DNA from: Marivita sp051251565
GTDB lineage: Bacteria > Pseudomonadota > Alphaproteobacteria > Rhodobacterales > Rhodobacteraceae
Direction of reading: 5' to 3'
Length of the DNA: 64,000 nt
Assembly (NCBI RefSeq): GCF_051251565.1
Contig: NZ_JBPOFB010000008.1
Location: 62,001 to 126,000 of the forward strand
The notes under the pieces are model-generated. The model was not told the origin of the DNA and did not search any database. It saw nothing but the letters and a program-made list of their open reading frames with translations. The position numbers were made by a program, and so were the translations under genes. This document shows positions 49,183 to 58,351 of the stretch, piece after piece (position 1 is the first letter of the stretch; every line of letters starts with the position of its first letter).

Positions 49183-49864
49183 CGTCCCCGATCACCTGAC
49201 ACCCCAATGTCTGCCGAAGCGCGCCGATGAGATCATCAAGCGTTTCAGCCTGCAAATACATGCCCCCCGTCCGATCCGCGAGGCACCGAGCCACCGGCGA
49301 TGCCATGTCGTCCTGTGGCTGGTCCGGCCATGCGAAATGGTCGCCCCGCACCCGGAACCCGATCACATGGACCACCATATCCGCCCCCGCTGCCAGATCG
49401 GCTGCCAACTGGCACGGTGCACCACCACAGGTCTCTTTCCCATCGGTGACCAGAACGATCTCGCCGGGGGAGTTCTCATAGTCCAAAACCCTAGCAGCCT
49501 CGGCAATTGCGTCGGTCAATGGCGTCTCTCCCGCCGGGGTCAGGCGGTCGATCTCGGAAATAATCCGGTCCGCCGCATCCGGCACAGGCGCAAACCGCAC
49601 GACCACAGAGGCACAGCTTTCCGAGCTGCCAAACCCGTAGGTAACCAACCCGATCCGGCGCGAAGGCGCGACCTGCGGCATGACTGTGCGCACCGCGCGG
49701 CGGGCATCAAAGATGCGCGGCTCATCCATCAGGTTAAAGCCCATCTCGGCCATCGACCCAGAGCCGTCAAACACCACCATTGCATCGCGGGTGCAGGTTT
49801 CTTGCGCGGCAAGCGGAGCCGTCGCAACCGCCAAAGCAACCACAGCGTTCAGAATCGTTTTCAT
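49145..49864 (-). CDS. Exported von Willebrand factor A protein
   Basis: A 239-residue protein. A signal peptide MKTILNAVVALAVATAPLAA is followed by a von Willebrand A domain with the metal-site motif AMVVFDGSGSMAEMG, IDRLTPAGETPLTDAIAEA and IVLVTDGKETCGG. Paired cysteines suggest a periplasmic, disulfide-stabilised protein. The start at 49864 is the only one giving a signal peptide. It overlaps the end of pyrE by 38 bases in the convergent direction. It is different from the DUF1194 protein at 20.1 kb; both roles are unknown. Confidence 0.85.
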   Translation of the reverse strand: MKTILNAVVALAVATAPLAAQETCTRDAMVVFDGSGSMAEMGFNLMDEPRIFDARRAVRTVMPQVAPSRRIGLVTYGFGSSESCASVVVRFAPVPDAADRIISEIDRLTPAGETPLTDAIAEAARVLDYENSPGEIVLVTDGKETCGGAPCQLAADLAAGADMVVHVIGFRVRGDHFAWPDQPQDDMASPVARCLADRTGGMYLQAETLDDLIGALRQTLGCQVIGDATFGRPATRAVL

Positions 49865-50118
49865 GACACGCACGCCTTTCCAAAGGTGATCACAGGGTCG
49901 CATGCGCAACGCCTTGCTGCAAACCCAATGCAGGATCGACGCACGCGTGTTTCTTTCGACACAGAGCGCCTCCCAACCTACCAGATGTTGACGAGCACTT
50001 ACCCAATAACGCAAGATAGATTAAATCCACGCATCAGCCGAGTTTTCCACAGGATATACATTTTGCCCTGCGCCGCACATATCGCTACCTCATTTCCGGG
50101 AACTTCGGGGAATAGGCC

Positions 50119-51609
50119 ATGAATGAGATCACAACTTTCAATCCGACCGGCGCGGAAATCCAAAGCCCCGAAACGATGCCCCATTCCATCGAGGCCGAAC
50201 AACAGCTTCTGGGTGCGATCCTGACCAACAACGACGTGTTTGACCGTATTGCGTCAATCATAGGCCCGCAGCATTTCTACGATCCCGTACATGCACGAAT
50301 CTACGAAATCGCGGCTGCCCGCATTGCCAAGAACAACCTTGCCTCTCCGGTGACGCTCAAGGCGTTTATGGAAGACGATGAGGGCCTCAAGGAACTGGGC
50401 GGGCCCGCCTATCTGGTCCGTCTTGCCGGGGCCGCGATCAGCTCGTTTGCCGTGCGCGATTATGCGCAGATGATCTATGACCTTGCCGTGCGCCGTGACC
50501 TGATCACGCTGGGCCGCGATATCAGCGCGCGCGCCGCCAAGGTCGATGTCCTGTCCGAACCCCGCGAACAGATCGTTGAGGCCGAACAAGCCCTTTACAA
50601 GATGGCCGAACAGGGCCGCAGCGAAAGCGGCTTTCAAAGCTTTCTCAAAGCGGTCACCGATGCGGTCAACGTCGCCAATGCCGCGTATCAGCGCGAAGGC
50701 GGGCTGGCCGGTGTGTCCACAGGGCTGGTCGACATGGACCGCAAACTGGGCGGGTTGCACAAATCCGACCTTCTGATCCTTGCAGGGCGCCCATCGATGG
50801 GCAAAACCTCGCTTGCAACCAACATCGCGTTCAACATCGCCAAAGCCTATCGCAAGGGGCTGCGGCCTGATGGCACCGAAGGCACCGTCGAAGGCGGTGT
50901 TGTCGGCTTTTACAGTCTGGAAATGAGCGCCGAACAATTGGCCGCGCGTATCCTGTCCGAGGCCGCAGAGGTGCCGTCTGAACAGATCCGACGTGGCGAT
51001 ATGACGGAAACCGAGTTCCGCCGTTTTGTGGATGCCGCCAAATCGCTCGAAGCTTGCCCGCTTTATATCGACGACACACCCGCCCTTCCGATCAGCCAGT
51101 TGGCTGCCCGCGCACGCCGGTTGAAGCGGACGCACGGTCTCGACGTGTTGATCATCGACTATCTCCAGCTGGTCAAAGGCACTGGCAAAGGCGACAACCG
51201 CGTCAACGAGATCTCCGAGATTTCGCAGGGCCTCAAGGCGATTGCCAAGGAACTGGACATTCCGGTCATCGCCCTGTCCCAGCTGTCGCGCCAGGTCGAA
51301 AGCCGCGAAGACAAACGCCCACAGCTCAGCGACCTTCGGGAATCGGGGTCCATCGAACAGGATGCCGATGTGGTGATGTTCGTGTTCCGCGAGGAATACT
51401 ACAAGGAACGCGAAAAACCGGGTGAGCACGAGCTGGAAAAAATGGCTGCGTGGCAAGACGAGATGGAGCGCCTGCACGGGCGCGCTGAGGTCATCATCGG
51501 CAAACAGCGTCACGGCCCGATTGGCAGTATTGAACTGAGCTTCGAAGGCCGCTTTACCCGCTTTGGCAACCTGATCAAGCCGTGGCAGCAGGGCGCGGGC
51601 GATATGTGA
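50119..51609 (+). CDS. dnaB: Replicative DNA helicase DnaB
   Basis: A 496-residue hexameric helicase that unwinds DNA at the replication fork. The N-terminal primase-interaction domain begins near PHSIEAEQQLLGAILTNNDVFD. The RecA-like ATPase has Walker A ILAGRPSMGKTSLATNIAF, the Walker B region DVLIIDYLQLV and ESGSIEQDADVVMFVFREEYY. The last part RAEVIIGKQRHGPIGSIELSF is typical. No intein is present. The start at 50119 (MNEITTFNPTG) has GGGGAATAGG upstream. It faces the cob genes in a convergent arrangement. Confidence 0.96.
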   Translation: MNEITTFNPTGAEIQSPETMPHSIEAEQQLLGAILTNNDVFDRIASIIGPQHFYDPVHARIYEIAAARIAKNNLASPVTLKAFMEDDEGLKELGGPAYLVRLAGAAISSFAVRDYAQMIYDLAVRRDLITLGRDISARAAKVDVLSEPREQIVEAEQALYKMAEQGRSESGFQSFLKAVTDAVNVANAAYQREGGLAGVSTGLVDMDRKLGGLHKSDLLILAGRPSMGKTSLATNIAFNIAKAYRKGLRPDGTEGTVEGGVVGFYSLEMSAEQLAARILSEAAEVPSEQIRRGDMTETEFRRFVDAAKSLEACPLYIDDTPALPISQLAARARRLKRTHGLDVLIIDYLQLVKGTGKGDNRVNEISEISQGLKAIAKELDIPVIALSQLSRQVESREDKRPQLSDLRESGSIEQDADVVMFVFREEYYKEREKPGEHELEKMAAWQDEMERLHGRAEVIIGKQRHGPIGSIELSFEGRFTRFGNLIKPWQQGAGDM

Positions 51610-51615
51610 TCCGCT

Positions 51616-52122
51616 CTACGGCAGCGTGACTTTTCCACCAAACGGCGTTTCCGTATTCCAGCCGTCATGGATACCGTAGATGGCACAAGCCGCGCGGATG
51701 CAGCCGGAATGGGTGACGACAATCGCGTTGTCGGGTGTTGCCGCAAGCGCCTGTGTCACGCGGGTTTCAAGATCGGCAACGCTTTCGCCGCCATGGCCAG
51801 CATATCGCATGAAATCCGCCGCCCAAGCATCCAGCCCGGCTCGGGGCACATCGGCCCAAGGGATACCCTCCCAAGACCCGAAATCCATTTCAATCCAATT
51901 GCTTGATATGATTAAGTCACCCGTTACATGAGCAGAGATCCGCTGCGCCAGTTGATGACAGCGTGTCAGGGGCGACGACACCACGATTTCTGCACCGGGG
52001 ATGTCGGCCAGCACAAGCGCGGCCTCTGTGCCAAAGCTCTTGGCAAGACCCAGATCGCTGCGTCCGTAGCATGTGCCCTTGGCCACATTCGGCGTGGTGT
52101 GGCGGATCAGCGTTACAGCCAT
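51616..52122 (-). CDS. cobC: Histidine phosphatase, probable alpha-ribazole phosphatase
   Basis: A 168-residue phosphoglycerate-mutase-fold phosphatase. The phosphohistidine motif is VTLIRHTTPNVAKGTCYGRSD, with a conserved glutamate in WIEMDFGSWEGIPWAD and a second histidine in NAIVVTHSGCIRAACA. Only the cob context marks it as CobC, which dephosphorylates alpha-ribazole phosphate or cobalamin 5'-phosphate. It overlaps the end of cobS by ten bases and closes the cobT-cobS-cobC operon. The start at 52122 (MAVTLIRHT) is the only plausible one. Confidence 0.85.
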   Translation of the reverse strand: MAVTLIRHTTPNVAKGTCYGRSDLGLAKSFGTEAALVLADIPGAEIVVSSPLTRCHQLAQRISAHVTGDLIISSNWIEMDFGSWEGIPWADVPRAGLDAWAADFMRYAGHGGESVADLETRVTQALAATPDNAIVVTHSGCIRAACAIYGIHDGWNTETPFGGKVTLP

Positions 52123-52877
52123 AGCGCCAGCCCAAGATAGAACCCGACTTCGAACACTTGCTGCACCCCGCCCAGACAATCGCCCGTGTAGCCTTGCAGC
52201 TTGCGCAGGAACATCGCCCGCAACACTGCGGCGGCCCCTGTGCCCACGGCCAATGCCAACACCGCCGCACCCGGACCAAACCAGATCAGCGTCACCGCGG
52301 CACATCCAATCGCACTTGCCAGCGCCACGCGGTAGCCATCTGCTGTCACCGTTGGCGCGACAAACTTAGCCCCCACCTCGCGGGCATAGGCATCGCGGGC
52401 AACCACCTGCACCGGTGCCATACGGCTGATCGCGTGCCCGAGGATCACCGCCACGGCCGCATCCAGAGGCGCAAACCCCATCAACAGCGCCGCCTTGAGC
52501 GCCAGAACCAGCCCAAGCGCCACCGCGCCATAGGTGCCGATCCGGCTGTCTCGCATGATTTCAAGCGCGCGCTCACGGGTCAGGCCACCGCCTAACCCGT
52601 CCGTCGCATCTGCCAGCCCGTCTTCGTGAAACGCACCCGTGGCAAACACCGTTGCCGCCATCGACAACAGCACTGCCACCGGCATGGGCACCGCGAATGA
52701 CGCCAGATAGAGCACTGCGGCGCCGATCACGCCAACCGCCATCCCGACCAGCGGATAATACCGGGTCGCCCGGATCAACAGATCATCGGAAAATGGCAGG
52801 TCGCGCGGCACGGGTATACGGGTCAGGAATTGCACCGCCAATAGGAACAGATGCCATTCAAGGCGAATACGCGTCAC
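52113..52877 (-). CDS. cobS: Adenosylcobinamide-GDP ribazoletransferase
   Basis: A 254-residue membrane enzyme (cobalamin synthase) that joins adenosylcobinamide-GDP with alpha-ribazole to make adenosylcobalamin. The metal-binding motif is FATGAFHEDGLADATDGLGGG, with VQFLTRIPVPRDLPF at the N-terminus and several hydrophobic segments. CobS is also called CobV. It overlaps cobT by four bases (ATGA) and cobC by ten, so the three genes form a tight unit for the last steps of vitamin B12 synthesis. Confidence 0.93.
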   Translation of the reverse strand: MTRIRLEWHLFLLAVQFLTRIPVPRDLPFSDDLLIRATRYYPLVGMAVGVIGAAVLYLASFAVPMPVAVLLSMAATVFATGAFHEDGLADATDGLGGGLTRERALEIMRDSRIGTYGAVALGLVLALKAALLMGFAPLDAAVAVILGHAISRMAPVQVVARDAYAREVGAKFVAPTVTADGYRVALASAIGCAAVTLIWFGPGAAVLALAVGTGAAAVLRAMFLRKLQGYTGDCLGGVQQVFEVGFYLGLALWL

Positions 52878-53884
52878 ACCGCCCTCCCCGAAATGCCAGC
52901 GCTGTCGAAACTGGCCATGTCATTCAGCATCGCCACCGCCGATTTCACCAAGGGCCAGGCCAGCACCGCGCCCGTGCCTTCGCCCAACCGCAACCCGAGG
53001 TCCAACAACGGCTCTGCGTCCAGCGCCTCCAGGATCGCATTGTGCCCCGGCTCGGTCGAGCGATGCGCAAAGACCATGATATCCCGTGCCGCCGGGTACA
53101 TCCGCACCGCGATCAGCGCCGCTGCGCTGGCAATAAACCCATCCACCAGAATGATCCGCCGCCCCTCTGCCGCGCCAAGCATCGCGCCTGTCATCATTGC
53201 GATTTCAAAGCCGCCATATTCCGCCAGCACCTCTGCCGGATCGGTCACCCCGGAACAGCGCGCCGCCGCTGCGGTCAGAATGTCCCGCTTGGTCGCCAAT
53301 CCGGCGTCATCCAACCCTGTGCCCCGTCCCGTCAGATCCGCAACCGCCCGGCCCGTCAGGCAATGCGCGATCAATGTCGCCGCCGACGTGTTGCCTATCC
53401 CCATTTCGCCAAAGGCCAGCGCATCGCAGGCATCGGCCAGCCCAAGGGCGCGGCCCTGCGCCAGTGCCCCATCGCGTTGCGCCGCCGTCATCGCGGGGCC
53501 GTCAAGGCTGTTTTCTGTGCCCTCGGCGACGGGGCAATCCAGCACCCCCTCAAGGCCAAAGGCCCCGCCCAGCACCCCTGCATTGACCACGCACAGCGCC
53601 ACGTCATTGGCCGCGCAAAACACGTTCGCCGCGGCCCCGCCGCGGGCAAAGTTCACCACCATCTGCCGTGTGACGTCAGGCGGAAACGCCGACACGCCAG
53701 ACCGTGCAATCCCGTGATCGGCGGCAAAAATGATCAACCGGCACGTCGCCATCTGCGGCGTCAACGTGCCCTGCACCTGCGCCACCTGCGCGGCCAACGC
53801 CTCGATCCGGCCCAAGGCACCCAGTGGCTTGGTCTTGGCGTCAATCTTGGCGGCAAGGGCGGTCGCAAAATTCTGATCTGTCAT
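52874..53884 (-). CDS. cobT: Nicotinate-nucleotide--dimethylbenzimidazole phosphoribosyltransferase
   Basis: A 336-residue enzyme that makes alpha-ribazole phosphate from dimethylbenzimidazole and nicotinate mononucleotide. The catalytic glutamate region lies near the C-terminus (EPLLDLGLRLGEGTGAVLAWPL), and FGEMGIGNTSAATLIAHCLTGR and IIFAADHGIARSGVSAFP are characteristic. CobU is an alternative name. It is the first gene of the cob operon; the 121-bp gap to the divergent alr gene must hold both promoters. Confidence 0.95.
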   Translation of the reverse strand: MTDQNFATALAAKIDAKTKPLGALGRIEALAAQVAQVQGTLTPQMATCRLIIFAADHGIARSGVSAFPPDVTRQMVVNFARGGAAANVFCAANDVALCVVNAGVLGGAFGLEGVLDCPVAEGTENSLDGPAMTAAQRDGALAQGRALGLADACDALAFGEMGIGNTSAATLIAHCLTGRAVADLTGRGTGLDDAGLATKRDILTAAAARCSGVTDPAEVLAEYGGFEIAMMTGAMLGAAEGRRIILVDGFIASAAALIAVRMYPAARDIMVFAHRSTEPGHNAILEALDAEPLLDLGLRLGEGTGAVLAWPLVKSAVAMLNDMASFDSAGISGRAV

Positions 53885-54005
53885 AAAGTCTGCCTAGCCC
53901 TGCCCCGTGCGCGCGACAACTGCAAAACCGACGCATCCCGTTCCGAAACGCACGCGGCACCGTTTTCCGGCTTGACCCACCGGACGGACATGCCAAACAC
54001 CCCAC

Positions 54006-55043
54006 ATGACACAAGCTGTACTGACGATTGATCTGGGTGCGATCTGCGCCAATTGGAACGCGCTGGACGCGATGAGCACCGGCGAAACCGCCGCTGTGGT
54101 CAAGGCCAATGCCTACGGGCTTGGGGCCGATACCGTGTCCAAGGCATTGGCCAAGGCGGGCGTGCGCACGTTTTTCGTGGCTCAGGCTGAAGAAGGCGTT
54201 GTCGTGCGCGATGCGCTTGGCCCCGGCCCCACGATCTGTGTGTTCGGCGGCCACATGAAGGGCGACGCGGCCCTGCTGCGCGATGCCAACCTTGTGCCGA
54301 TGATCAATTCGATCGACCAGATGCTGCGCCATGTCGAAGCATTGCCCGGCCATCCCTTCGGCATCCAGCTCGATTCCGGCATGAACCGTCTGGGGATGGA
54401 ACCTGCGGAATGGTCCGCCCTGCGCGATATCGCGCTGAGCCAGAAACCCGTTCTGATGATGAGCCATCTGGCCTGCGCGGACGAGCCGAACCACGGCATG
54501 AACGGCTTTCAGCTTCAGACGTTCCAACAGATGACTGACGGGCTTGATGTGCCCAAATCGCTCTCGGCCACGGGCGGCACCCTTTTGGGGCCGGACTATC
54601 ATTTTGACATGACGCGGCCCGGTATCGGGCTTTACGGCGGCTTGCCATATGTGGATGCGCGCCCGGTCGTCTCGTTGTCGATCCCGGTGATTCAGGTCCG
54701 CGACGTCAATCCCGGCGAATCCGTTGGATATGGCAACAGCTGGGTTGCACGCGTGCCCAGCCGGATCGCCACGATTTCCGCAGGCTATGCAGATGGCATC
54801 CTCCGCGCGATGGGTCCAAAAGCCTTTGTCTGGGCCGGCGAGACCCGCTGCAAGATCGTCGGACGCATCTCGATGGACCTGATTGGCGTCGATGTCGGCC
54901 CGGTCAAGGACATGCCCGACACGGTCGAACTGTTGGGACAGCATCAGTCAGTGGACAGCCTTGCAGACGCGGCAGGCACCATCGGATACGAGATTCTCAC
55001 GTCTCTTGGGTCGCGGTATGAACGGCGCTATATCGGCGGCTGA
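54006..55043 (+). CDS. alr: Alanine racemase
   Basis: A 345-residue PLP enzyme that makes D-alanine for the cell wall. The PLP lysine is in AAVVKANAYGLGADTV, QLDSGMNRLGM is the family stretch, and the second catalytic tyrosine is in ESVGYGNSWVAR. The C-terminal beta domain has CKIVGRISMDLIGVDV. It starts at the ATG at 54006. It is followed 12 bases later by a small membrane protein gene and then by a pqiA-like gene, so the three probably form one transcript. Confidence 0.95.
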   Translation: MTQAVLTIDLGAICANWNALDAMSTGETAAVVKANAYGLGADTVSKALAKAGVRTFFVAQAEEGVVVRDALGPGPTICVFGGHMKGDAALLRDANLVPMINSIDQMLRHVEALPGHPFGIQLDSGMNRLGMEPAEWSALRDIALSQKPVLMMSHLACADEPNHGMNGFQLQTFQQMTDGLDVPKSLSATGGTLLGPDYHFDMTRPGIGLYGGLPYVDARPVVSLSIPVIQVRDVNPGESVGYGNSWVARVPSRIATISAGYADGILRAMGPKAFVWAGETRCKIVGRISMDLIGVDVGPVKDMPDTVELLGQHQSVDSLADAAGTIGYEILTSLGSRYERRYIGG

Positions 55044-55055
55044 GGAGGCCGGTCC

Positions 55056-55436
55056 ATGTTCGAACCTTCGCCGATCCTGTTCGCCTTCATTTTCGTGCAG
55101 CGTTTCGTGGTGTTCGAAGTGCTGGCCCTTCTTGCCCTGTTGCGGCTGATCGTCGGGCCGGGCATCGCGCGACTGCCCGCACTGATCACCTGCCTGATCT
55201 GTGCAGCAGCGGTTTTTGCCACCTTTGCGCCTGCGTTCAACCTGCAAACGGCCCCGCTCTATCCCGATATCGCCCGTGCTATGGCATGGGGCGGCGGCGT
55301 GGTTTTGCCGCTGATTGCTTCGGGTATCTTTGCCGTGTCGCTGCTGATCCCGGCACGGCGCTGGCGCTGGATTGATCCGGTGCACGGGGTCGGCGTTCTG
55401 GCGTTTATGGCGCTCTGGCTGGCCACCCGTGTCTGA
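55056..55436 (+). CDS. Small membrane protein of unknown function
   Basis: A 126-residue protein with three or four hydrophobic segments (VFEVLALLALLRLIVG; ALITCLICAAAVFATFA; MAWGGGVVLPLIASGIFAVSLLI). I do not recognise its family. The tryptophan-arginine stretch ARRWRWIDPVHGV lies between the last two segments. It starts 12 bases after alr and ends three bases before the pqiA-like ATG, so it is surely cotranscribed with both. The start ATG at 55056 has GAGGAGG upstream. Confidence 0.75.
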   Translation: MFEPSPILFAFIFVQRFVVFEVLALLALLRLIVGPGIARLPALITCLICAAAVFATFAPAFNLQTAPLYPDIARAMAWGGGVVLPLIASGIFAVSLLIPARRWRWIDPVHGVGVLAFMALWLATRV

Positions 55437-55439
55437 CAC

Positions 55440-55881
55440 ATGACCGCCCTCAAGTGGATCAACCTGTCGCTGCTGGTCCTCTACCCGGTGGCATGGTCTG
55501 CCCCCCTTGATGCGTGCGGGTCTGTTACCACTGTTCGGGTTCAGCGAAATCAGCGTCCTGACCGGACTTGCAGCCCTTTGGGACACTGACCTGTTCCTAG
55601 CCAGTCTCGTCGCTGTCTTTGCGCTGATTGCACCTTACGTCAAAACCCTTGGTCTGGCGCTGGTCCAGTTCAACCTGATCAGCCGCCGCGCGTTGCCTGC
55701 CATCGGGATCATGGGCAAACTGGCCATGGCGGATGTGTTTCTGATCGCGCTTTATATCACCGTGGTCAAAGGCATCGGGATCGGACGGATCGAGACGGCA
55801 TGGGGCCTGTATTTGTTCACCGCATGCATCATGGCGTCTCTGCTCATCAACATGACTGAGGCGCGTCGGCCACAGGTTTGA
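55440..55881 (+). pseudogene. PqiA-like membrane protein, interrupted by an apparent +1 frameshift
   Basis: The ATG at 55440 opens MTALKWINLSLLVLYPVAWS, a typical start of short PqiA-family proteins, but this frame leads into a stop near 55590. The rest of the protein (LMRAGLLPLFGFSEISVLTG to NMTEARRPQV) is in the +1 frame from 55507. The two join exactly if one C is removed from the C6 run at 55501-55506, giving WSAPLMRAGLLPLFG. The repaired protein has 146 residues and four membrane segments. Causes could be a sequencing error, a true mutation or slippage on the C run. If intact, it is the third gene after alr. Confidence 0.75.
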
Positions 55882-56034
55882 TCCTGTTCCGGCAACAATC
55901 ACACGAAACAGCGCGTATTGTTCACTTCTTTAAGGACAGTCGGAAAAATCGTTAAAAAACAGTATGTCCTCTCGTGTGTTCGGCATAAAGTCGCCGACGT
56001 TGCCACTGGCACGAAAGATACTTGGGGGTTTCTA

Positions 56035-56892
56035 ATGATTGGTGCGGCGCGTTCGCTTTTCGTTGCCATGGGCTGGCTCATGCAACGGTTGATGTTTGCA
56101 ACGATTGCGATTCTTGGTCTCGGCTTGCTTGTTTATACACTGGCCAGTACCTTTGGCTATGCGCCTTGGCTTGAGATGACCGCAACATTTGGGGGTATCG
56201 CCTACCCTCAGGCCGGACTGGTGGTACAGGTCGCCCTGACAGTGTTTGTCTTGGGCCTGTGCTTTTTCCTGCCTGCAAACGCGCGGATCATGGCGCTTGA
56301 GACCTCGCACCGGCGCTTTCAGATCGCTATGGAAGACGTGGCGCGCGCCTACCGCCTGTCGCACGCATCAGACCGCGAAGGCGTGTTCAAGATGAAATCC
56401 GAATTTGATTCGGTGCGCGAACGCATGGCATTCCTGCGCGATCACCCCGATCTGGCCGAACTGGAGCCGTCGCTTCTTGAGGTGGCCAGCCAAATGAGTC
56501 ACCTGTCCAAGGACCTGGCCCAGACCTATTCTGACCGCAGCGTGGCGCGCGCCCGTGACTTCCTGATCCAGCGCCAGCAAGAGATCGAAGACTTCAACAC
56601 CCGCCTGAACGAGGCCAAGGCCACCGCTACCCAGATGCGCGTCTGGATCGACAAGGTCGAGCTTGAGGAAAGCGTCGCACAGGCCCAGCTCAGCCGTCTC
56701 AACGAAGAATTGTCCGATATCCTGCCAGAGCTGTTCTCGCACGACGACACGCCGCAGATCCCCGCCCGCGATATGGCGAAATCCGCCACGATCGGCGATG
56801 CCGCGTCCACAGATTGGGATGACCCGGCGCATTTCCCCGACAATGACGACAACCGCATCGTCGCCCTGCTCGCACGGCGCGCCGCCGAATAA
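56035..56892 (+). CDS. Membrane protein with long coiled coil, function unknown
   Basis: A 285-residue protein. Two membrane segments lie near the N-terminus (LMFATIAILGLGLLVYTLAS and AGLVVQVALTVFVLGLCFFL), followed by a long charged coiled coil (about 95-235, with FDSVRERMAFLRDHPDLAELEP and RQQEIEDFNTRLNEAKATATQM) and an acidic tail. Similar proteins are conserved in Rhodobacterales, usually beside radA; some annotations call them DNA repair proteins on context alone. I see no nuclease or ATPase motif. The start at 56035 has a GGGGG run upstream; radA follows 59 bases later. Confidence 0.72.
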   Translation: MIGAARSLFVAMGWLMQRLMFATIAILGLGLLVYTLASTFGYAPWLEMTATFGGIAYPQAGLVVQVALTVFVLGLCFFLPANARIMALETSHRRFQIAMEDVARAYRLSHASDREGVFKMKSEFDSVRERMAFLRDHPDLAELEPSLLEVASQMSHLSKDLAQTYSDRSVARARDFLIQRQQEIEDFNTRLNEAKATATQMRVWIDKVELEESVAQAQLSRLNEELSDILPELFSHDDTPQIPARDMAKSATIGDAASTDWDDPAHFPDNDDNRIVALLARRAAE

Positions 56893-56951
56893 CGCGCGGT
56901 CCCCTGTGCCGACGCTTGCAGGCCAGCGCCGCTTGCGCCACAAGCAGCGTC

Positions 56952-58319
56952 ATGGCGAAATCCTCTGCAACGTTTGTCTGTCAGGCCTGTGGCGCGTCCA
57001 CCAACAAATGGGCGGGCCGCTGCGATTCCTGTGGTGAATGGAATTCCATCGTCGAAGAGGTGCCGCTGGCCGCTGGCCCTGCTGCCAAGACGCTGGGTGT
57101 GTCCAAGGGCCGATCCCTGCCGCTCAGCGATCTGTCCGGCACCGAAGCGCCGCCGCCGCGCACCACCTCGAACCTGAACGAACTTGACCGCGTGCTGGGC
57201 GGAGGGTTGGTCCCCGCCTCGGCCCTTTTGGTGGGGGGTGATCCTGGTATCGGCAAATCAACTCTGCTGCTGCAAGCCGCCGCCGCCTTTGCCAATGCCG
57301 GTCTCAAGGTCATCTACATTTCCGGCGAAGAGGCCAGCGCACAGGTCCGCATGCGCGCCGCCCGTCTGGGATTGCAGGACGCGCCGGTCAAACTGGCGAC
57401 CGAAACGAACCTGCGCGATATCCTGACCACGCTGGAAAACGAAAAGCCCGATCTGGCAATCATCGACTCGATCCAGACCATGTGGGCCGACAACGTGGCC
57501 TCTGCCCCCGGCAGCGTGGCACAGGTGCGCGCCTCGGCGCACGAGCTGACCACCTTTGCCAAACGGCGCGGCACGTCGGTGATCCTTGTCGGCCATGTCA
57601 CCAAGGATGGCCAGATCGCTGGCCCCCGCGTGGTCGAACACATGGTCGACACCGTGCTCTATTTCGAAGGTGAACGCGGGCACCAGTTCCGCATCCTGCG
57701 CGCCGTCAAGAACCGCTTTGGCCCGGCGGACGAGATTGGCGTGTTCGAAATGACAGGCGCGGGTCTGGCCGAAGTGTCGAATCCCTCGGCCCTGTTTCTG
57801 TCGGAACGCGGCGATCCCTCGCCCGGCTCGGCTGTTTTTGCCGGGATCGAAGGCACACGTCCCGTTCTGGTGGAATTTCAGGCGCTTGTGGCCCCCACAC
57901 CACACAGCCAACCGCGTCGCACGGTTGTCGGATGGGATGGGGGACGGCTTGCCATGATCCTGGCGGTACTCGAAGCGCGCTGCGGCATCCCGTTTGCGGG
58001 AATGGACGTTTATCTTAACGTGGCAGGCGGTATGAAGGTCTCAGAGCCCGCCGCCGATCTGGCTGTGGCCGCCGCGCTCTTGTCCGCCCGCGAAGACATC
58101 GCCCTTCCCGCCGAGACGGTGGTTTTTGGCGAAATCAGCCTGTCTGGCGCGCTGCGCCCGGTGGGGCAAACCGAAAATCGGTTGAAAGAAGCACAAAAAC
58201 TTGGTTTTACCGCCGCGATAGTGCCAAAGGGTGGTAAATCGGTGACCCGTGATGGGATCACAGCCACCGAGATCGACGCTTTGGCAAGTTTTGTTGGTGA
58301 TGTGTTCGGCGCTGGTTAG
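56952..58319 (+). CDS. radA: DNA repair protein RadA
   Basis: A 455-residue RecA-like protein that helps branch migration and recombination. It has the N-terminal zinc finger CQACGASTNKWAGRCDSCG, Walker A LLVGGDPGIGKSTLLLQ, the RadA-specific KNRFG motif in LRAVKNRFGPADEIG, and a C-terminal Lon-protease-like domain (AGGMKVSEPAADLAVAAALLS; FGEISLSGALRPVGQ). The start is the ATG at 56952; a frame 12 codons longer lacks family sequence. cvpA follows 32 bases later on the same strand. Confidence 0.96.
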   Translation: MAKSSATFVCQACGASTNKWAGRCDSCGEWNSIVEEVPLAAGPAAKTLGVSKGRSLPLSDLSGTEAPPPRTTSNLNELDRVLGGGLVPASALLVGGDPGIGKSTLLLQAAAAFANAGLKVIYISGEEASAQVRMRAARLGLQDAPVKLATETNLRDILTTLENEKPDLAIIDSIQTMWADNVASAPGSVAQVRASAHELTTFAKRRGTSVILVGHVTKDGQIAGPRVVEHMVDTVLYFEGERGHQFRILRAVKNRFGPADEIGVFEMTGAGLAEVSNPSALFLSERGDPSPGSAVFAGIEGTRPVLVEFQALVAPTPHSQPRRTVVGWDGGRLAMILAVLEARCGIPFAGMDVYLNVAGGMKVSEPAADLAVAAALLSAREDIALPAETVVFGEISLSGALRPVGQTENRLKEAQKLGFTAAIVPKGGKSVTRDGITATEIDALASFVGDVFGAG

Positions 58320-58351
58320 CGTCATCCGCGTGAAGAAAAGGGCAAGGACCG

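Noticed and set aside
55918..56034. LexA box upstream of the coiled-coil membrane protein sometimes called a DNA repair protein
   Set aside because: GTTC half-sites occur but not as GTTC-N7-GTTC.
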